Shown here: positions 1-12,473 of the stretch, one piece after another | How positions within the stretch are numbered: position 1 is the first letter of the stretch | Layout of the letters: the number at the start of each line of letters is the position of its first letter | Origin: Dryocosmus kuriphilus | Taxonomy: Eukaryota; Arthropoda; Insecta; Hymenoptera; Cynipidae | Length of the DNA: 64,000 nt | NCBI GenBank assembly: GCA_038277395.1 | Contig: CM076192.1 | Span: 200,074,161 to 200,138,160 of the forward strand | Reading direction: 5' to 3' | Notes under the pieces: generated by a model | Databases searched by the model: none | The model's input: only the letters and a program-made list of their open reading frames with translations | What the model was told of the DNA's origin: nothing | Translations under genes and position numbers: made by a program

Positions 1-70
1 GGCGGCGGAAGGCCGCATGAATCGAGCTGCTCGATTCATACCGCCTTCCGCCGTCAACTTCAGGTCCCTG
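1..70 (+). CDS. Candidate 3' end of a host exon (phase-1 donor)
   Basis: The window opens inside a GC-rich stretch open in frame 1 that ends at a strong splice donor (CCTG|GTAAGT at 71). Read in frame 1 it leaves one base of a split codon, the same phase as the short exons further right, so it may be an upstream exon of that gene. Frame 2 is open too and holds an ATG, so the frame is not certain. The exon also contains a long hairpin, which could instead mean 5' UTR or repeat sequence. Product not recognised. Confidence 0.3.
3..53. repeat. 24-bp hairpin at window start
   Basis: Positions 3-26 and 30-53 are inverted copies (core ATGAATCGAG / CTCGATTCAT) with two mismatches and a 3-nt loop. 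It is GC-rich compared with everything around it. Confidence 0.8.
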
Positions 71-1352
71 GTAAGTATGTCAATTCTCGTCGAGTTTCGC
101 ATGCTACTTTTCACATCGAGTGTATCGAAGGTTCGATGTTTGACGTATTAAGAGCATGAGCGAGAATACGAAACGATACCTGTTTCTATAAAATATGATA
201 GTCATCCTCTTCACCGAACATTTCGTCTCTGTGTATTGACGTAGACGCCATTTTGAATGTGTAAATTGGTGTGAACGTAGCTACGAACAAGCGAGCGCGC
301 GAGAATCTTACGTCGATATGCTACGATTTGACACGAAAACACCCAAAGATTTTTTCCTCACTCATTTGGGTTGAGAATATAACCCGAAGATTGTTTCTTC
401 ACTCTTGAGGAAGAAACGTGTCGTCGGCCAAATTCTTCATGCTCTGCAGACGTCGCAAATCGAATTTTCGATACTCGAGTTGTGAAAAATACTTTTTATA
501 TTCATCCTTGAAGGCTTTTCTTATTTAATATGAATTTTTTTTTCAAGCAGTGTCGCTGCACTAATTTGTGAACCCTGGAATTTTCTCTGTACCAGCTTGT
601 GAACAATGGGTGTACCATTTTGTGGACACTCCACCTTATTCCAAATTACTTTGTTAACCACGATTCATATCGACTTGCATGATGTTTTAATGGAAAAAAT
701 CACTTTATTATTAATAATTTTATACTTTTTTAATAAACTAGCGTCTTATAATAAAGTTTAGGAGTATATCGAATTTTTCTGTATTAGAGGTGATAGATTT
801 TTATGAAAAGCTTCAAGTTTTTCGCGTAAAAATCCATTAGAACTTTAGAAATATTATCAGAGAACTATTAAAGTCTGAATTTTTGCAATTATTTATTATT
901 CTATTCCAAGAGTGTAAGATGAACTGTTTTGCTTATAAGCACATAATATTTTTCTATGTTTAATGAAAAGTACTTCCAGATAGAATATATAATGCAAGTT
1001 TGTTTACTGAATAAATAATACTTTACTGAATAAACATAAATACAGCGATAAAACACGTTAGATTTGATTTTTCTACATGACTGTCTACAAGCAGGTACAA
1101 CAAATTACATTTTATACCAGCTTGTAGACTGCTGTATTTAAAAACAAATTATAAGGAATTAAGACGTTTGGGCGAGCTTGTGTAAAACACAAATATCCTT
1201 GACTAAATCCAATTTTTTTGCCAGCTTACCTTCAATTTAGTGCGCTTTTCATAAACAAACGTAAGTCTACTGTCAAACCAGTTTCTACTAAGAAGGAGGT
1301 GATTTCACTGCTACCATGTAAAACTCGCATAAAAAACGGCGGTTTTTAAAGT
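71..1352. other. Non-coding flank with inverted GTACCAGCTTGTGAAC motifs
   Basis: No gene is seen. Around 590-632 a motif like GTACCAGCTTGTGAAC is followed by GTACCATTTTGTGGACAC. The same pair appears in inverted orientation at 10722-10759, beyond the LTR element. A further self-complementary pair (GTCTACAAGC...GCTTGTAGAC) lies at 1083-1130. The LTR element seems to have landed inside an older inverted-repeat element of roughly 1 kb. Confidence 0.45.
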
Positions 1353-3306
1353 TGTAACATTATTTAATTTTGGGGTCCTTTGAGCCCATTTATTATTCTG
1401 TATTAGTGTCGTGTCCCCGCGTTGAGTTGAGATTTACCTTGGTTGAGATTCCAAACCACGTGATTTTGTTCATTTAGAGAGTCCCACCTTTTACTGAGTT
1501 TAATTTTGTTGGAAAATTTACTGTTGTGTGAATGAGTTTAATAAGGATGACGCATTTCAGATTTCTCCAGTAATATTGAAAATTGCTGAAGATTTTGTCC
1601 TGATTTGCATTTAATCGGTTCTCTCTAACAATTCGAGTCCGTTTACACAAATCGGATCGAGGTCGGGTAGAACGTTGAAACTTGCCCTTACCACCCGATT
1701 ATTTAACTTGACTAACAGCGAGACCCTTGGAACAAGAATTGGTGGCCCATCTACACGTGGTCTGATTTCTCTGTTATTTTTCAGATGCAGATCTCGGAAA
1801 TTAAAATAGTTTTTAACTCAAAATTCCTTGCAAATGTAATTCTCGGTGAATCTCAACTCAACATCGGCCGACGACACAAAGAAAAGAAGTTTGCCTCTAC
1901 GGCGTCTCATAGAGGTTCAGATTCTGTTCTTTTTTATTACAAAAAATTATTTTTTTTGTAATGGAGTTAGGAATTGCAGGATAGCAGGAGCGCTGGGATG
2001 AGGGAATCTAGGGAGCATTTATTTCTCTGAGTTTAATTTTCTATGTGCGTGATTCTTCCGGAGCACTTTTTACTTTTTCGGGCTTCAAGATTAGCCTATC
2101 AATTTAGCTAAGCCCTACTTAACATTTTGAGAGCATCCAGGACTCTTCTCTCTCTCTTTCCTAGGGTTTACGAGAACCGAAGCTTCGTCCCACCAAAACT
2201 GAGTGCTATGCCTCTGACAGGATTTTGCTTCAGTTTCCTATGCCAAAGATCACAATCCTTCAGACCTTCCCGTCTGGCAGTGAACACACAAAATTTAAGC
2301 TACTTATATCGGACATTTTCAGGTCAGCATTCGAGTCTAGGCTTCCATTCTGGGTGTTTGGTTGCACCTTAGGTCTTCCAAACTCGACCGTGAAAGGCGG
2401 AGTAAAAATTGAGCCAATATTTGGCTGGAACTCTGACCTCGAGCGAATTCTGGACGCACAAGCCCCAGATAAAAAACCTGGTAGAGCGTGCGGCTAGGAT
2501 TCCCAAAAGTCATTTCCCAGTATCGGCACAAAATTAGGCTTCATCCCCATCCAATCTTTATGTGCTACTTGGGCTATAAGGATTCAGATCGCACAAGCCC
2601 CAAGTAAAAAGACCTGGTAGAGAGTGTGATTAAGATTCTGACTGCATTTTTGCAATGCTGAATCTGGATGATTCTCAACTTTCCAGACCCTTGCTCAGGA
2701 CGTGCCGTTGCCGACTTGGGCGTAGTGTTCTGATAACTTAGCCTTGAGCCCCAGGTCAAAGACCTGGTAGAAGAAGACTTCCGTTATCCGTTATCGACTC
2801 AACACAGCAACACTCATACCGTGAGGACAGGTCAGCCCGATATAAGGATATGTCGTGAAAGAATAATTAGGAAAGGGTTTTTTAGGTTCCTTACGAACCG
2901 GTACCTGGTACTTAGTTGGTCCTACATGCTCTAGCTAACTATTGAGTCGCAGCCCGTTGATAAGTGAGAGGTCCGCGTCGGACGCCCGTGAAATTCCCCG
3001 CGGGTTTCTGAGTCAACCGTCCCGATGGTCGGGTAAGCGAAGAGAGGTCTCCATCGCCGCGATTCCGTGAATATATTGTCAGCGCGTCTTGGTACCGCTG
3101 GTCTCTCTACCTTCGCGCCCTGTCATGCGCACCTAGGATTTTATTTTTCCTGCTGGCCTGCCGACTTATACATATATATTCCTATGATTATATATGTACC
3201 TTGGGCGGTTATTACTATCACCTTTTATCTCATTAATTGCCTTGCCTTCATGCTTCTCTGTCCCACCTATAACAATATGAATATGGGGATGTATCGAAGC
3301 GTTTCA
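1353..3306 (-). repeat. 3' LTR of the retrotransposon
   Basis: Aligns from end to end with 8755-10594. It has TG...CA ends and is unusually long at about 1.95 kb. It holds three spaced copies of ACCTGGTAGA (2476, 2612, 2762). About 90 bp around 3150-3245 are absent from the other LTR. Short open frames here (around 2127-2760) are not credible genes. Confidence 0.9.
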
Positions 3307-3310
3307 ATGA

Positions 3311-3321
3311 CCCCACCCCCC
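3311..3321 (-). promoter_or_regulatory. Polypurine tract
   Basis: Minus strand GGGGGGTGGGG, four bases from the 3' LTR, in the expected place for plus-strand priming. Confidence 0.75.
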
Positions 3322-5059
3322 AAATTAAGGAATGGTTTAAAGTTTTTTGAAACATTACTTAATTTTTCTAAAATGTGCGCATGCGAGAGTTACGGACGTA
3401 TCTCTGGCCTTAGTTTTTTTTTCATTAGGATTCTTAATTTATTTGTGATTTGGGTATTGTTATGCTCTTGACATTGATTAAATTTGATTAATGTGAGTTT
3501 ATTTTTAGAGGGAAAGGTTCTAAAAAAAATTCTTTTTTGTTTGAGTGTCCGGGTGTGCGCTGCCCGCGCGAGCGAATGTTTTTTTTTTTTTTAAAGATTT
3601 CTTTTTTTTGAAATTCGTCGTGGCCGTGTCTCACTATCTCCTGTCGAAACGAAAGCTCTTGGTTAACTGATTTTCCATTCATCGTTCCTGATATTGCTAC
3701 TCAGTGTTGTCGTTTCTAAGTTTTTCCTAGGGTTTCTCTCAGCAATTGCTAATTATTAATTACTTCTAATTGTCTAATCTTGCTTTGCCATCTCGCTCCT
3801 AATTAATCTTATCGAAATTCCAAATATAATCTTACTTATTTCTCTTAATTGTATTGGTATTTATTATACGTTTTTTTTTTTTTTCTTTTTTTGCTCATTT
3901 TGCCTCCCTTGTTTTACATTGTGTTTATTCTTAACTAAATTTTGGCTCTTTCACCTCGCTTATATTATCCTATTTTATAATCTATTTATTATTTTCTGAT
4001 TCTTTGATTCTTTTTTTTCTGGCTCATTTTGCCTTACTTGCTTTATGTTTTTCCTTTTTGGTCTCATTTTGCCTCCTTAATTTTGGCTCTTTCGCCTCGC
4101 TTATTTTTATAATTTATAAAGCACGTTAGAGTTACCTTACCCAATATTTATTTCATAATCGAGGATGTATTCGTTCTCTTTTTCTTTCTCGACGTAACTT
4201 ATTTCCTAAACTTTTTCATATTTATGTATTATTTACATTTTCAGATATAATCTCCACCAATGCTTAAATAAATCCTGCTTTAATCTGATACCATTTCCAT
4301 TCTCTTATCTTACAATAAAGCAGCGTGTATGGTAAAATGTTTCGTTTTCCCTATTGGTCAGAGCCTAAACGCTGATTTCTTCTGGTTGAAAATCTGTTGT
4401 TGAAAAGAATCCCTATTTTTGTTGTTTCTTAGGTTGTTTCACGTCGTAGAGGCAGTCCGGAGGTCTTAATTGGTGTCTTTTCCACTTACTTTGTTTTATA
4501 GATAAGCTGATTCCATAGATGAATCTACTGCATACTGCTAGTTTCTTTGTGTCTTCTACATGGTTGCGGTAGCTCTATTTTATTTGCCTTGAATAATTTT
4601 TCCACATACAAAGACGTAGTATGACCCTTTATTTGCTCATAATTTCTCATTTTGGGCTTTTCAGACTTTAAGATATAGTCGCCCGCTTTTATGTAGGATA
4701 TAAGTGAATCTTTCACTCCTCTCAAATCACAAATTTTTTCAATTTCACCTAGGACATCAATATTGTCCAAACCAGGTGACGCATTTCTTTGAAATGTGGA
4801 CATTTTATTACTAATATTTTTGGAAATTGACTTGCAAGAACTGCCTGTGTTACTTTTGTTCATTGTAACTATATGCATTGGAGATTCATCCTCGATATCG
4901 TATGAAACCGTTTCTTCAATTTCTTTTTCTTCGAGTCCAATAATATTGTTGGGTCCTTATTCTGTTCCCTTGAATCATTTAACAAACTCACAGTTTCCTG
5001 AAAGCAGGATTCCTTGTTAAGTTTCATTTTGCTAATTATTCCTTCAGCTGTGATATCTT
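3322..5059. other. Internal retrotransposon region without recognisable pol
   Basis: T-rich on the plus strand, with long T runs at 3578-3592 and 3870-3890. An open frame of 117 codons on the minus strand (4525-4878) lies where RT palm, RNase H and integrase should be. It contains no polymerase or integrase motif I can recognise and may be an unrelated passenger or eroded sequence. Confidence 0.5.
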
Positions 5060-6028
5060 CTGTAGATTATGTCCCATAGGTACCGAAGAAATACATTTTT
5101 ACCATTGATGATCCGTCACAAATTTTAACGTAAGAAGAGAACTGAATTACATACCCGCTATTTAATTGAGGAGTGATTCCTAATTCTAATAGGGTTTCTA
5201 GTTCCCTTTTAATTTGTCTCTTAAGAACATAGGTACAGGATATGTTCTTCTGAGGGACGGACGATTATCTTTTATTTGTGCTTCGTGTTCGTGGACGTGA
5301 ATCCTACCGAAAGTCTTAGAAAATAAATTTTTATATCACTGGATCAACTTGAAGAACCTTTCCTTTTCATTCACTTCTAGTACGGTGAATTGGGCTATTT
5401 TTTCGCTAATTTTGTCGTCCGTTAATGTCAACTTATTTTGAGGTTCATCTTGATTTTCCACGTTATAAATTTTACTTGAAACATATGGGTATGATTCTTC
5501 CCCATGAATGCATCCACCCGAACTATTCAAGGAATTCTCCTTTTTCGGGTCTACCGGGTCAAATATCAATCTTATACGTTTTGGATTCTCTTCCAATAAT
5601 TTTAATTTAATTTTCTTATGTTTATCTTTGAGTTCGATAGTATTTTGTTCGAAATCCATTTTACTTTTTAGCCTTTTCAACAATTCAACCCCTATTATGC
5701 ATTCCTTGTTTAGTTTTGGTACTACTAAAAATACGTATGTTCCCTCACAATCACTCATTTTAAAGTTCGCATAAACTTGACGCTTCAATCTTACAGGTTT
5801 AGCTCCCGTTGCGCCCACGATAGAGGTGCCCATTATGGATAGTGATTCACACCTTTTGAAGTTCTCGGAATTATTTTCCACGAATGACTCCGCCACGCAA
5901 GTGACCTCGCTACCTGTATCAATTGGTGTCCTAGTATTTACATTTTGCACACTCATTAACAGTACTGGACACTTCTCTAACTCCGTTTCTAATTCATTGT
6001 CCTTATTTTCTACCATATCGCCCCGCAT
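5060..6028 (-). pseudogene. Retropepsin and N-terminal fragment of reverse transcriptase (pol)
   Basis: The first 230 codons (6028 down to 5336) hold a retroviral-type aspartic protease with active-site DTGSE at residues 37-41 and the flap-side motif CIIGVELL near residue 110. After a TGA stop the same frame runs on through the linker typical of gypsy Pol (HEHEAQIKDNRPSLRRTYPV). A frame change then leads into the RT fingers (LLELGITPQLNSGY, followed by DGSS). Homology stops near 5060, before the catalytic YxDD motif, so no RT activity is possible. In an intact element this polyprotein would process Gag-Pol and copy the RNA. Confidence 0.8.
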
Positions 6029-6089
6029 GTCGAGTGGGAGAAGTTTGTTTCGTTTTTTCGCCCCAGATTTGCCTCTATCAGGTTAATCT

Positions 6090-8133
6090 TTACCAAATCG
6101 TGGCTCGCGCATTTCCCGAGTCATCTTGACCAGTGACTGGTTTATAATTTTCCACCTCTTCTCGTAGGAACCTGACGATTTTATTTACCGTGTTATCTCT
6201 GGAGCCCCCGCTATGGGCATGGGCCCTATTTACATTTTCATTGGTGTGGCTGTTACTCATATGCCCATTTTGTGGACTACCAATTATTGGACTGCTATTG
6301 TCACGCTTACATATAACATTTATCACGATTCCGTTGTAATATTTCGGAAAGGTTTCCGTGTAGCTATTTGTCTGTGAATGATTTTGCCTCGCAGACCATT
6401 GGCCATTAGCGTTCTCGAAATTTTGAGACCGATCGTCAGTAGTTTTATATTTCGATTCGCGATTTCCCCTGTTGTAATGTCCCTGATCTTGATTTCCGCG
6501 GTATCTATCAGCGTAATATCCCTTATTGTAAGTATTTGAATTGCCCTGATAGTCTTTCTTGAAATTATTTTGCTTATAGTTTCGGTCCCTTGCGTTATAC
6601 CTATCTTGATCATCTTGATTACGATAACCATTATGATTGTACGGATAGTCTTGATATCCTTGATCGCGGTGGCTCGCATTTTTCAATGGTGTTCCGTTAT
6701 TGTCGTAACTTGACCTTTGACGATCGCACTCAAAATGCCGATTTTGATATCCTCGTGGGTTTCAACGACCCGGATATCCGCCATGATTTCGGTGGTTATT
6801 GCGAGGATCGCCTCGATTGTTGAAATTTCTCTCTAACGAATTCGATTAATCGTACACTGAGTTATCTTGTGGGGAGTACCGTTCTCTATTGTTCAATGGA
6901 CCTTATAGGTCTATGTTATCTAAGAGTTCAATGAATTCCTCGCACGTCTGCAGGCTTCTGATCCTAAATGCAGTTTTAACTTCTCCGGCGAAGTGTTTTG
7001 ACACACTCACAGTTATTTCATAGTCAGAGGGTGGTGGAATGAAGTCCCTTGCTTGATTAATCATTTTTATCGCGTATTGCGAGCTGTTAAGTCTTCCTGG
7101 TATAAAACATCCATATTGTCAATTTTTGCCGATCTCAAATCTTTTATCTTGGTTCCAATATTTATTAATGAATTTTTGACGATAAGAAAATATGTCATCT
7201 CTAATGCCATCGCGGGTCATTTCCCACCACTCTCCGGCTGCGCCTACCAGAAATATTTGTATCATGAAGGGAAAGTCATTTTTCCTGACGTCTGCCGCTC
7301 TTACGTAAATATCTAAGTCATTCAGGAGCGTCATTGGTCGCTCCCGACCGGACCCTGAGAATTTCGGTACTGGATAATTCTTGAGCCACGGAAGCTTAAC
7401 ATTTGTCGTACCTATGTTTCTATCGATTCTCGATTCTAACGTACTTTGATTTTCCTCGAGTTTCTTTAAATGCCTTTGATTTTGCATGTTGGCAGCGATG
7501 CCATCGCCATGGTTGACATGAATTTCTTCGGTTACTCGCCTTAAGATATCTACTTTTTTTTCAACATCTATAATACTCTCCTCTAGGTATGTGGCCTGTA
7601 CCTCACATCTTTGTTTTCGCTGATCGTATTGATCGTCGATTTTCTTTACAAGATTTCCTGCGATTAAGTCTACCTTATTTTCTAAATTCGTTTGAGCTCT
7701 TACAGACAATTCCCGATTTTTGTGGATAATGCCTACCATTTTGTTTTGATTTCTAATTGTCTGATTCAAGCTATCCTGTACTTTTTGGATGTCTATTAAT
7801 AAATCTTCCAATTCATCATCCATATCTTTTGTTTCTATCTCCCGCGGTAGTGAATCCATTTCACTTTATCTAGCAGGTGTTTCGCCTATGGTATTTATTT
7901 CGGGATTTTCTTCTATTTCACAATCAGCACCTCTCGAATCGCCAAGAGTTTGATGATAATATTGCTCCTCGTGACTTTCATACAATTGAGAATTTTCCCA
8001 TATGCGTTTCCTCAAGGTCTACATTAGGTTCCAATGTAACATCCGGAGATCCTTGCATAACCGATTTTGATAGTTTTATTTTAGCAGAGATCTTTTTGGG
8101 AGGCCCCTCTTCATTGTTTTCTTTGTTATCCAT
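6090..8133 (-). pseudogene. Gag pseudogene of the LTR retrotransposon
   Basis: The start is placed at 8133, in a good context (AAAATGG). The N-terminal piece is acidic and is shifted out of frame near 7985; a TAA near 7868 precedes the main 246-codon frame (7859-7119). That frame has a coiled-coil region (about residues 15-130) followed by a retrotransposon capsid-like domain with the spaced signature GAAGEWWE and a YW pair. It ends in a TGA with homology continuing in frame to 6903. The C-terminal part (6686-6090) is very rich in Asn, Tyr, Arg and Gly, an RNA-binding-type tail, with no CCHC knuckle visible. At least four lesions separate the pieces. Confidence 0.8.
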
Positions 8134-8754
8134 TTTAAAATTTTTAGGTTTAACTTATTATTTGTTAACAATTTTCGGATTATTTTGTATTTGATCCTAT
8201 TCTCAATTTTTAGGGATCCAAAGGTTCCTTTAAAAATCGGTTCCACTACAAATTTCCTTATTATTAGGTCCTTAATCTCAATTTTAGTTTTAAAAGTAGG
8301 AAATTTTTCGGAAATTTGATTTTTTTATAGGTTTACTACTAACCAGAGTACCTTCTTAAGATCTTATTGTCAGATTCTAATTTTATATTCCTTCGTCTAT
8401 TTATTTCGCTTTCGAAATTGAATGTTTTCGCTTTTATTTCAATTATCGCTTAAATATAATTGATTTTTCTTTGGCTGTGCTGCCTTCGATTAGCCTACAA
8501 TAACACTTTCCTCAACTGATCGCGCAATTATTGATCCATTGGTTGAGTACTCGTAATTATTTCGATGTGGGCGTTCTGTGACAACACATGTCGCGTGCGT
8601 AGCTGTGTTTATCGCGCATGTAAGTGTCCTCAAATTGCGTGATCGAACATTAATTAACTTTGTTAGGAAAATATTTTTCTCCTATCGAATGTTCCAACGC
8701 AAATTCCTCACCAGTCTTTTAACAACTTCTGTGTCCCAAGAGGTTGGTACCAGT
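8134..8754 (-). other. 5' leader of the LTR retrotransposon
   Basis: About 620 bp between primer site and Gag start. No open frame of interest is seen. Expected to hold the packaging leader. Confidence 0.55.
8735..8752 (-). promoter_or_regulatory. Putative primer binding site
   Basis: Two bases inside the 5' LTR the minus strand reads TGGTACCAACC. TGG is the usual start of a site pairing with a tRNA 3' CCA end. I cannot name the tRNA with confidence; some leucine tRNAs end similarly. Confidence 0.5.
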
Positions 8755-10594
8755 TGTAACATTATTTAATTTTGGGGTCATTTGAGCCCATTTATTACTC
8801 CGTATTAAAGTCGTGTCCCCGCGTTGAGTTGCGATTTACCTTGGTTGAGTTTCAAAGCTACGTGATTTTGTCCATTTAGAGAGTCCCACCTTTTATTGAG
8901 TTTAATTTTGATGGAAAATTTGCTGCTGTGTGAATGAGTTTAATAATGCTGTCGCATTTCAGATTTCTCCAGTAATATTGAAAATCGCTGAAGGTTTTCT
9001 TCTGATTTGCATTTAATGGGTTCTGTCCAACAATTCGAGTCCGATTACACAAATCGGATCGAGGTCGGGTAGAATGTTGAAACTTGCCCTTACCACCCGA
9101 ATATTTAACTTGACTAATAGCAAGACCCCTGGAACAAGAATTGGTGGCACATCTACACGTGGTCTGAATTCTCTGATACTTCTCAGACGCAGATCTCGGA
9201 AATGAAAATAGTTTTTGGTTCATAATTCCTCGCAAATCTAATTCTCGGTGGATCTCAACTCAACGTCGGCCGGCGACTCAAAGAAAAGAAATTTGCCTCT
9301 ACGGCCACACATAGAGTTTAGGATTTTTGTTCTTTTTTATTACAAAAATTTTTTTTTTTGGTGAGTGAGATAGGAATTGCAGGGTCATCGGAGCGCTGGG
9401 ATGAGGGAATCTAGGGAGCACTTATTTCTCTGAGTTTCAATTTTCTAGGTGCGTCATTTTTCCGGAACACTTTTTACTTTTTCGGGCTTCAAGAGTAGCG
9501 TATCAATCTAGCTAAGTCCTACCTAAATTTTGGAGAGCATCCAGGACTCTTCTCTCTTTCTTTCCTAAGGTTCACGAGAACCGAGGCATCGTTCCGTCAA
9601 GACTGATTGCTATGCGTCTGACAGGACTTCGCTTCAGTTTGCTATGCCAATGTTCACAATCCTTCAGACTTTCCCGTCTGGCAATGAACATAGAAAATGT
9701 AAGCTACTTATATCGGACACTTTGAGGTCAGCATTTGAGTCTAAACTTCCATTCTAGGTGTTTGGTTGCACCTTAGGTCTTTCAGACTCGAACGTGAACG
9801 GGGGAGTAAAAACGGAGCCAAAAGTTAGCTGGTACTCTGACCTCGAGGGAGTTCTGGACGCACAAGACCCACATGAAAAACCTGGTAGAGGGTGCGGCTA
9901 GGATTCCCAAAAGTCATTTCCCAGTATCGGCACAAAATTAGGCTTTATCCCCATCCAATCTTTATTTGCTACTTAGGTTATAAGAATTCAGATCGCACAA
10001 GCCCCATGTAAAAGAACCTGGTAGAGAGTGTGATTAAGATTCTGACTGATTTTCAGCTTTCCAGACCCTACCTCATGGCGTGCCGTTGCCGATTTGTGCC
10101 TAGTGTTCTAAAAAATCAGCCTTGAGCCCCAGGTCAAAGACCTGGTAGAAAAAGGCTTCCGTTATCCGCTATCGACTCAACTCAGCAACACTCAAACCGT
10201 GAGGACAGGTCAGCCCGATGTAAGCATATTTCGTGAAAGAATAATGAGGAAACGTTTTTTTTTAGGTTCCTTATAAACTGGTACCTGGCACTTACTTGGT
10301 CCTGTATGCTCTAGCTAACTATTGCATCTAAGCCCGTTGATCAGTGAGAAGTCCGCGTCGGACACCCGTGAAATTCCCGCGGGTTTCTAAGTCAACCATC
10401 CCGATGGTCGGGCTAGCGAAGAGAGGTCTCGATCGTCGCATTCCGTGAATATATTGTCAGCGCGTCTTGTTACCGCTGGTCTCCCTACCATCGCGCCTGT
10501 CATGCGCAACGAGGATTTTATTTTTCCTACTAGCTTCACGCTTCTCTATCCCACCTACGACAATATGAATATGGGGATGTATCGAACCGTTTCA
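8755..10594 (-). repeat. 5' LTR of the retrotransposon
   Basis: Partner of 1353-3306, about 1.84 kb. The shared sequence starts TGTAAC on the plus strand and ends GTTTCA, followed directly by the AAGT target duplication. Confidence 0.9.
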
Positions 10595-11004
10595 AAGTAT
10601 TGAAATTTAACGCCGAAAACTCATATCAATCTTATTTCTTATTATTCCAGGCTAATGCTTATAAAGATTATCGTAAGGTTTTTTATCATTTGATACATTA
10701 ATAGAGAAAAGTATGAACATGTGTCTACAAAATGGTACGTGTTCACAAACTGGTACGTTTGCCTTAGTTTTCAACGGAATATTTTAATTTCTGAACCAAA
10801 ATGCCGGCTATTAACAAAATAGTTGAATTTTCATGCAAGCAAGATGAGCTTTTACCGAAAACAACTGATTATTTTAGTAAAAAAATATTGATTTGGGGAG
10901 AAAATTTCCTAACATAACCTCAAATGGCTTGAACCTTTAAGTGCAATAATACAATAGGGTCATTGAAAAAATTCCTTAATAAAAAATCGCTATTTTTCCT
11001 TCAG

Positions 11005-11033
11005 GATCATCTTCTCGACAAGACGGCGTAGAG
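11005..11033 (+). pseudogene. Degenerate 30-nt microexon, unit 1
   Basis: The acceptor TTCCTTCAG is intact and the sequence matches the other short exons, but it is one base shorter. The donor reads ATAATA instead of GTAATT, so normal splicing is unlikely. The usual phase gives SSSRQDGVE. Confidence 0.5.
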
Positions 11034-12473
11034 ATAATAAAAAAGTTATTTAAAATACAATATAAATAAATTGCGTTTTAGTCATAAATACTCAGAAATC
11101 TGGGATTTAAAATTTTGAACACGTTAATGGGGGGCAATAATATGAGTAAATTAATGAAACCCCATAAAAAAAAATATTTTTGGTTGGAAAATTTTTTTTT
11201 CTTCAACTCAGCTTTTACATTTTCGTTTAGGAATTCAGCATATTTCGTTGAAAACCGTTTTTATTAAAAATTCACTATTTTGATGAAAATTTAATTTTTT
11301 TACATCAAAAATACAAATATGGCTTATAGTGTTTGGAAGTGTCTTTTCGTGTATTTTGAGACATTTCCTTTGTTGAGATCTTTAATTATTTTTTGGACGG
11401 TCATGGATTTTGTCGAGAATTAATGTTTTCTTGAAAAGTCATGCTTTATGTTCGAAAATTCAAATATTTTTGGTCAAATTAATCTTTTCCTTTTATTCAA
11501 AATTTATCTGTTTCATTTTTGGATGAGATATTATTTTTTGGGTGTAATATCAACTATTTTGTTGTTTTGAAATCTTAGGATTTCGTTGAAGATTAATATT
11601 CTTCGAAAAATTGGGTTTTTTAAACAAAAATTCAATTACTTTTGTTTACTACATTAAATTTTTCTTGACACAATTTACTGTTTCAATTCTTGATGAAGAA
11701 TTCACCCTTTTAGTTCAAAATATTACTAGTTTCTTGCAAATACAAGGATTTTGTTTATAATTCATCTTTGGTAGAATGTTCAACTGTTTTCCTGAACTGT
11801 AATTCTCTTTTTTGGCAATTTATCTTTCTTGAACCAGAATTCAATTGCTTTCTGCAAATTTTTTCAAGGTTGATAAATCGACTATTGTTCGTTGAAAAAA
11901 AATACTTTTTGGTTTAAGTCAGTTATAAATTTTCGACAGAAAATTCATTCTTTATTTGAAAAATCGATTATTTTATTAAAGATTGGTATTTTTCAGTTAG
12001 AATTTAAAACATTCTATTAAAAATTCATTTTTTTGTTCAAAATATAAGCATTTTCATCAGAAATTCACTTTTTTGTTGAAAATTTAACTGTTCGCTTCAG
12101 TGTTTAACTTATGTGCTTTAACTGTTTGGTTTGAGCCATTCAAGATTCTGTTTGGAACCTTGAACAGAAATCAAGATTTTTCAAAATAATCATCACGTAT
12201 TATGAGTGAAAATAGATGCCTTTCGCAAACCCAATGCAAAAATGGGTTTCTTTGAGGATAGATTGACAAAACGGAGATACGGAGTTAACCTCAAATTATT
12301 GAAACTTGTAAGCTTTTCTAAAAGAACTGGCGATTTTGGTAGAAAAATATTGATTTGGAGCAAAAATTCCCAAATAATGCCTCAAATAGTTTAAGCTTAT
12401 GTACAAGTACGAAAGTACAATTGGGTGTGTTGAAAAAATTCGTTAATAAAAAATCGCCATTTTTTTCTTTCAG

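Larger units (their letters stand above)
1353..10594 (-). mobile_element. Complete but non-autonomous LTR retrotransposon, Ty3/gypsy-like
   Basis: Two long direct repeats (1353-3306 and 8755-10594) flank a 5.4-kb internal region read on the minus strand. The 4-bp AAGT at 1349-1352 recurs at 10595-10598 as target-site duplication. On the minus strand each LTR starts TGAAAC and ends GTTACA. A primer-site-like TGGTACC follows the 5' LTR and a G-rich polypurine tract precedes the 3' LTR. Internal order is leader, Gag, aspartic protease, start of RT, then about 1.7 kb with no recognisable RNase H or integrase. Gag style and the protease-RT join point to the Ty3/gypsy group. All reading frames carry stops or shifts, and the LTRs differ at many positions and by indels of about 35 and 90 bp, so the insertion is old. 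Confidence 0.9.

Noticed and set aside
1240..1260. Possible 20-nt exon (CAATTTAG acceptor, GTAAGT donor)
   Set aside because: Weak acceptor, length not a multiple of three, no homology to the exon family.
2127..2760. Open frames inside the LTR
   Set aside because: Not conserved as frames in the other LTR, no domain, located in regulatory repeat sequence.
3067..3471. 134-codon plus-strand frame
   Set aside because: Runs across the LTR edge and polypurine tract, opposite to the element's coding strand.
12206..12394. 62-codon frame in intron unit 2
   Set aside because: Lies in repeated intron sequence; the homologous units do not keep the frame.
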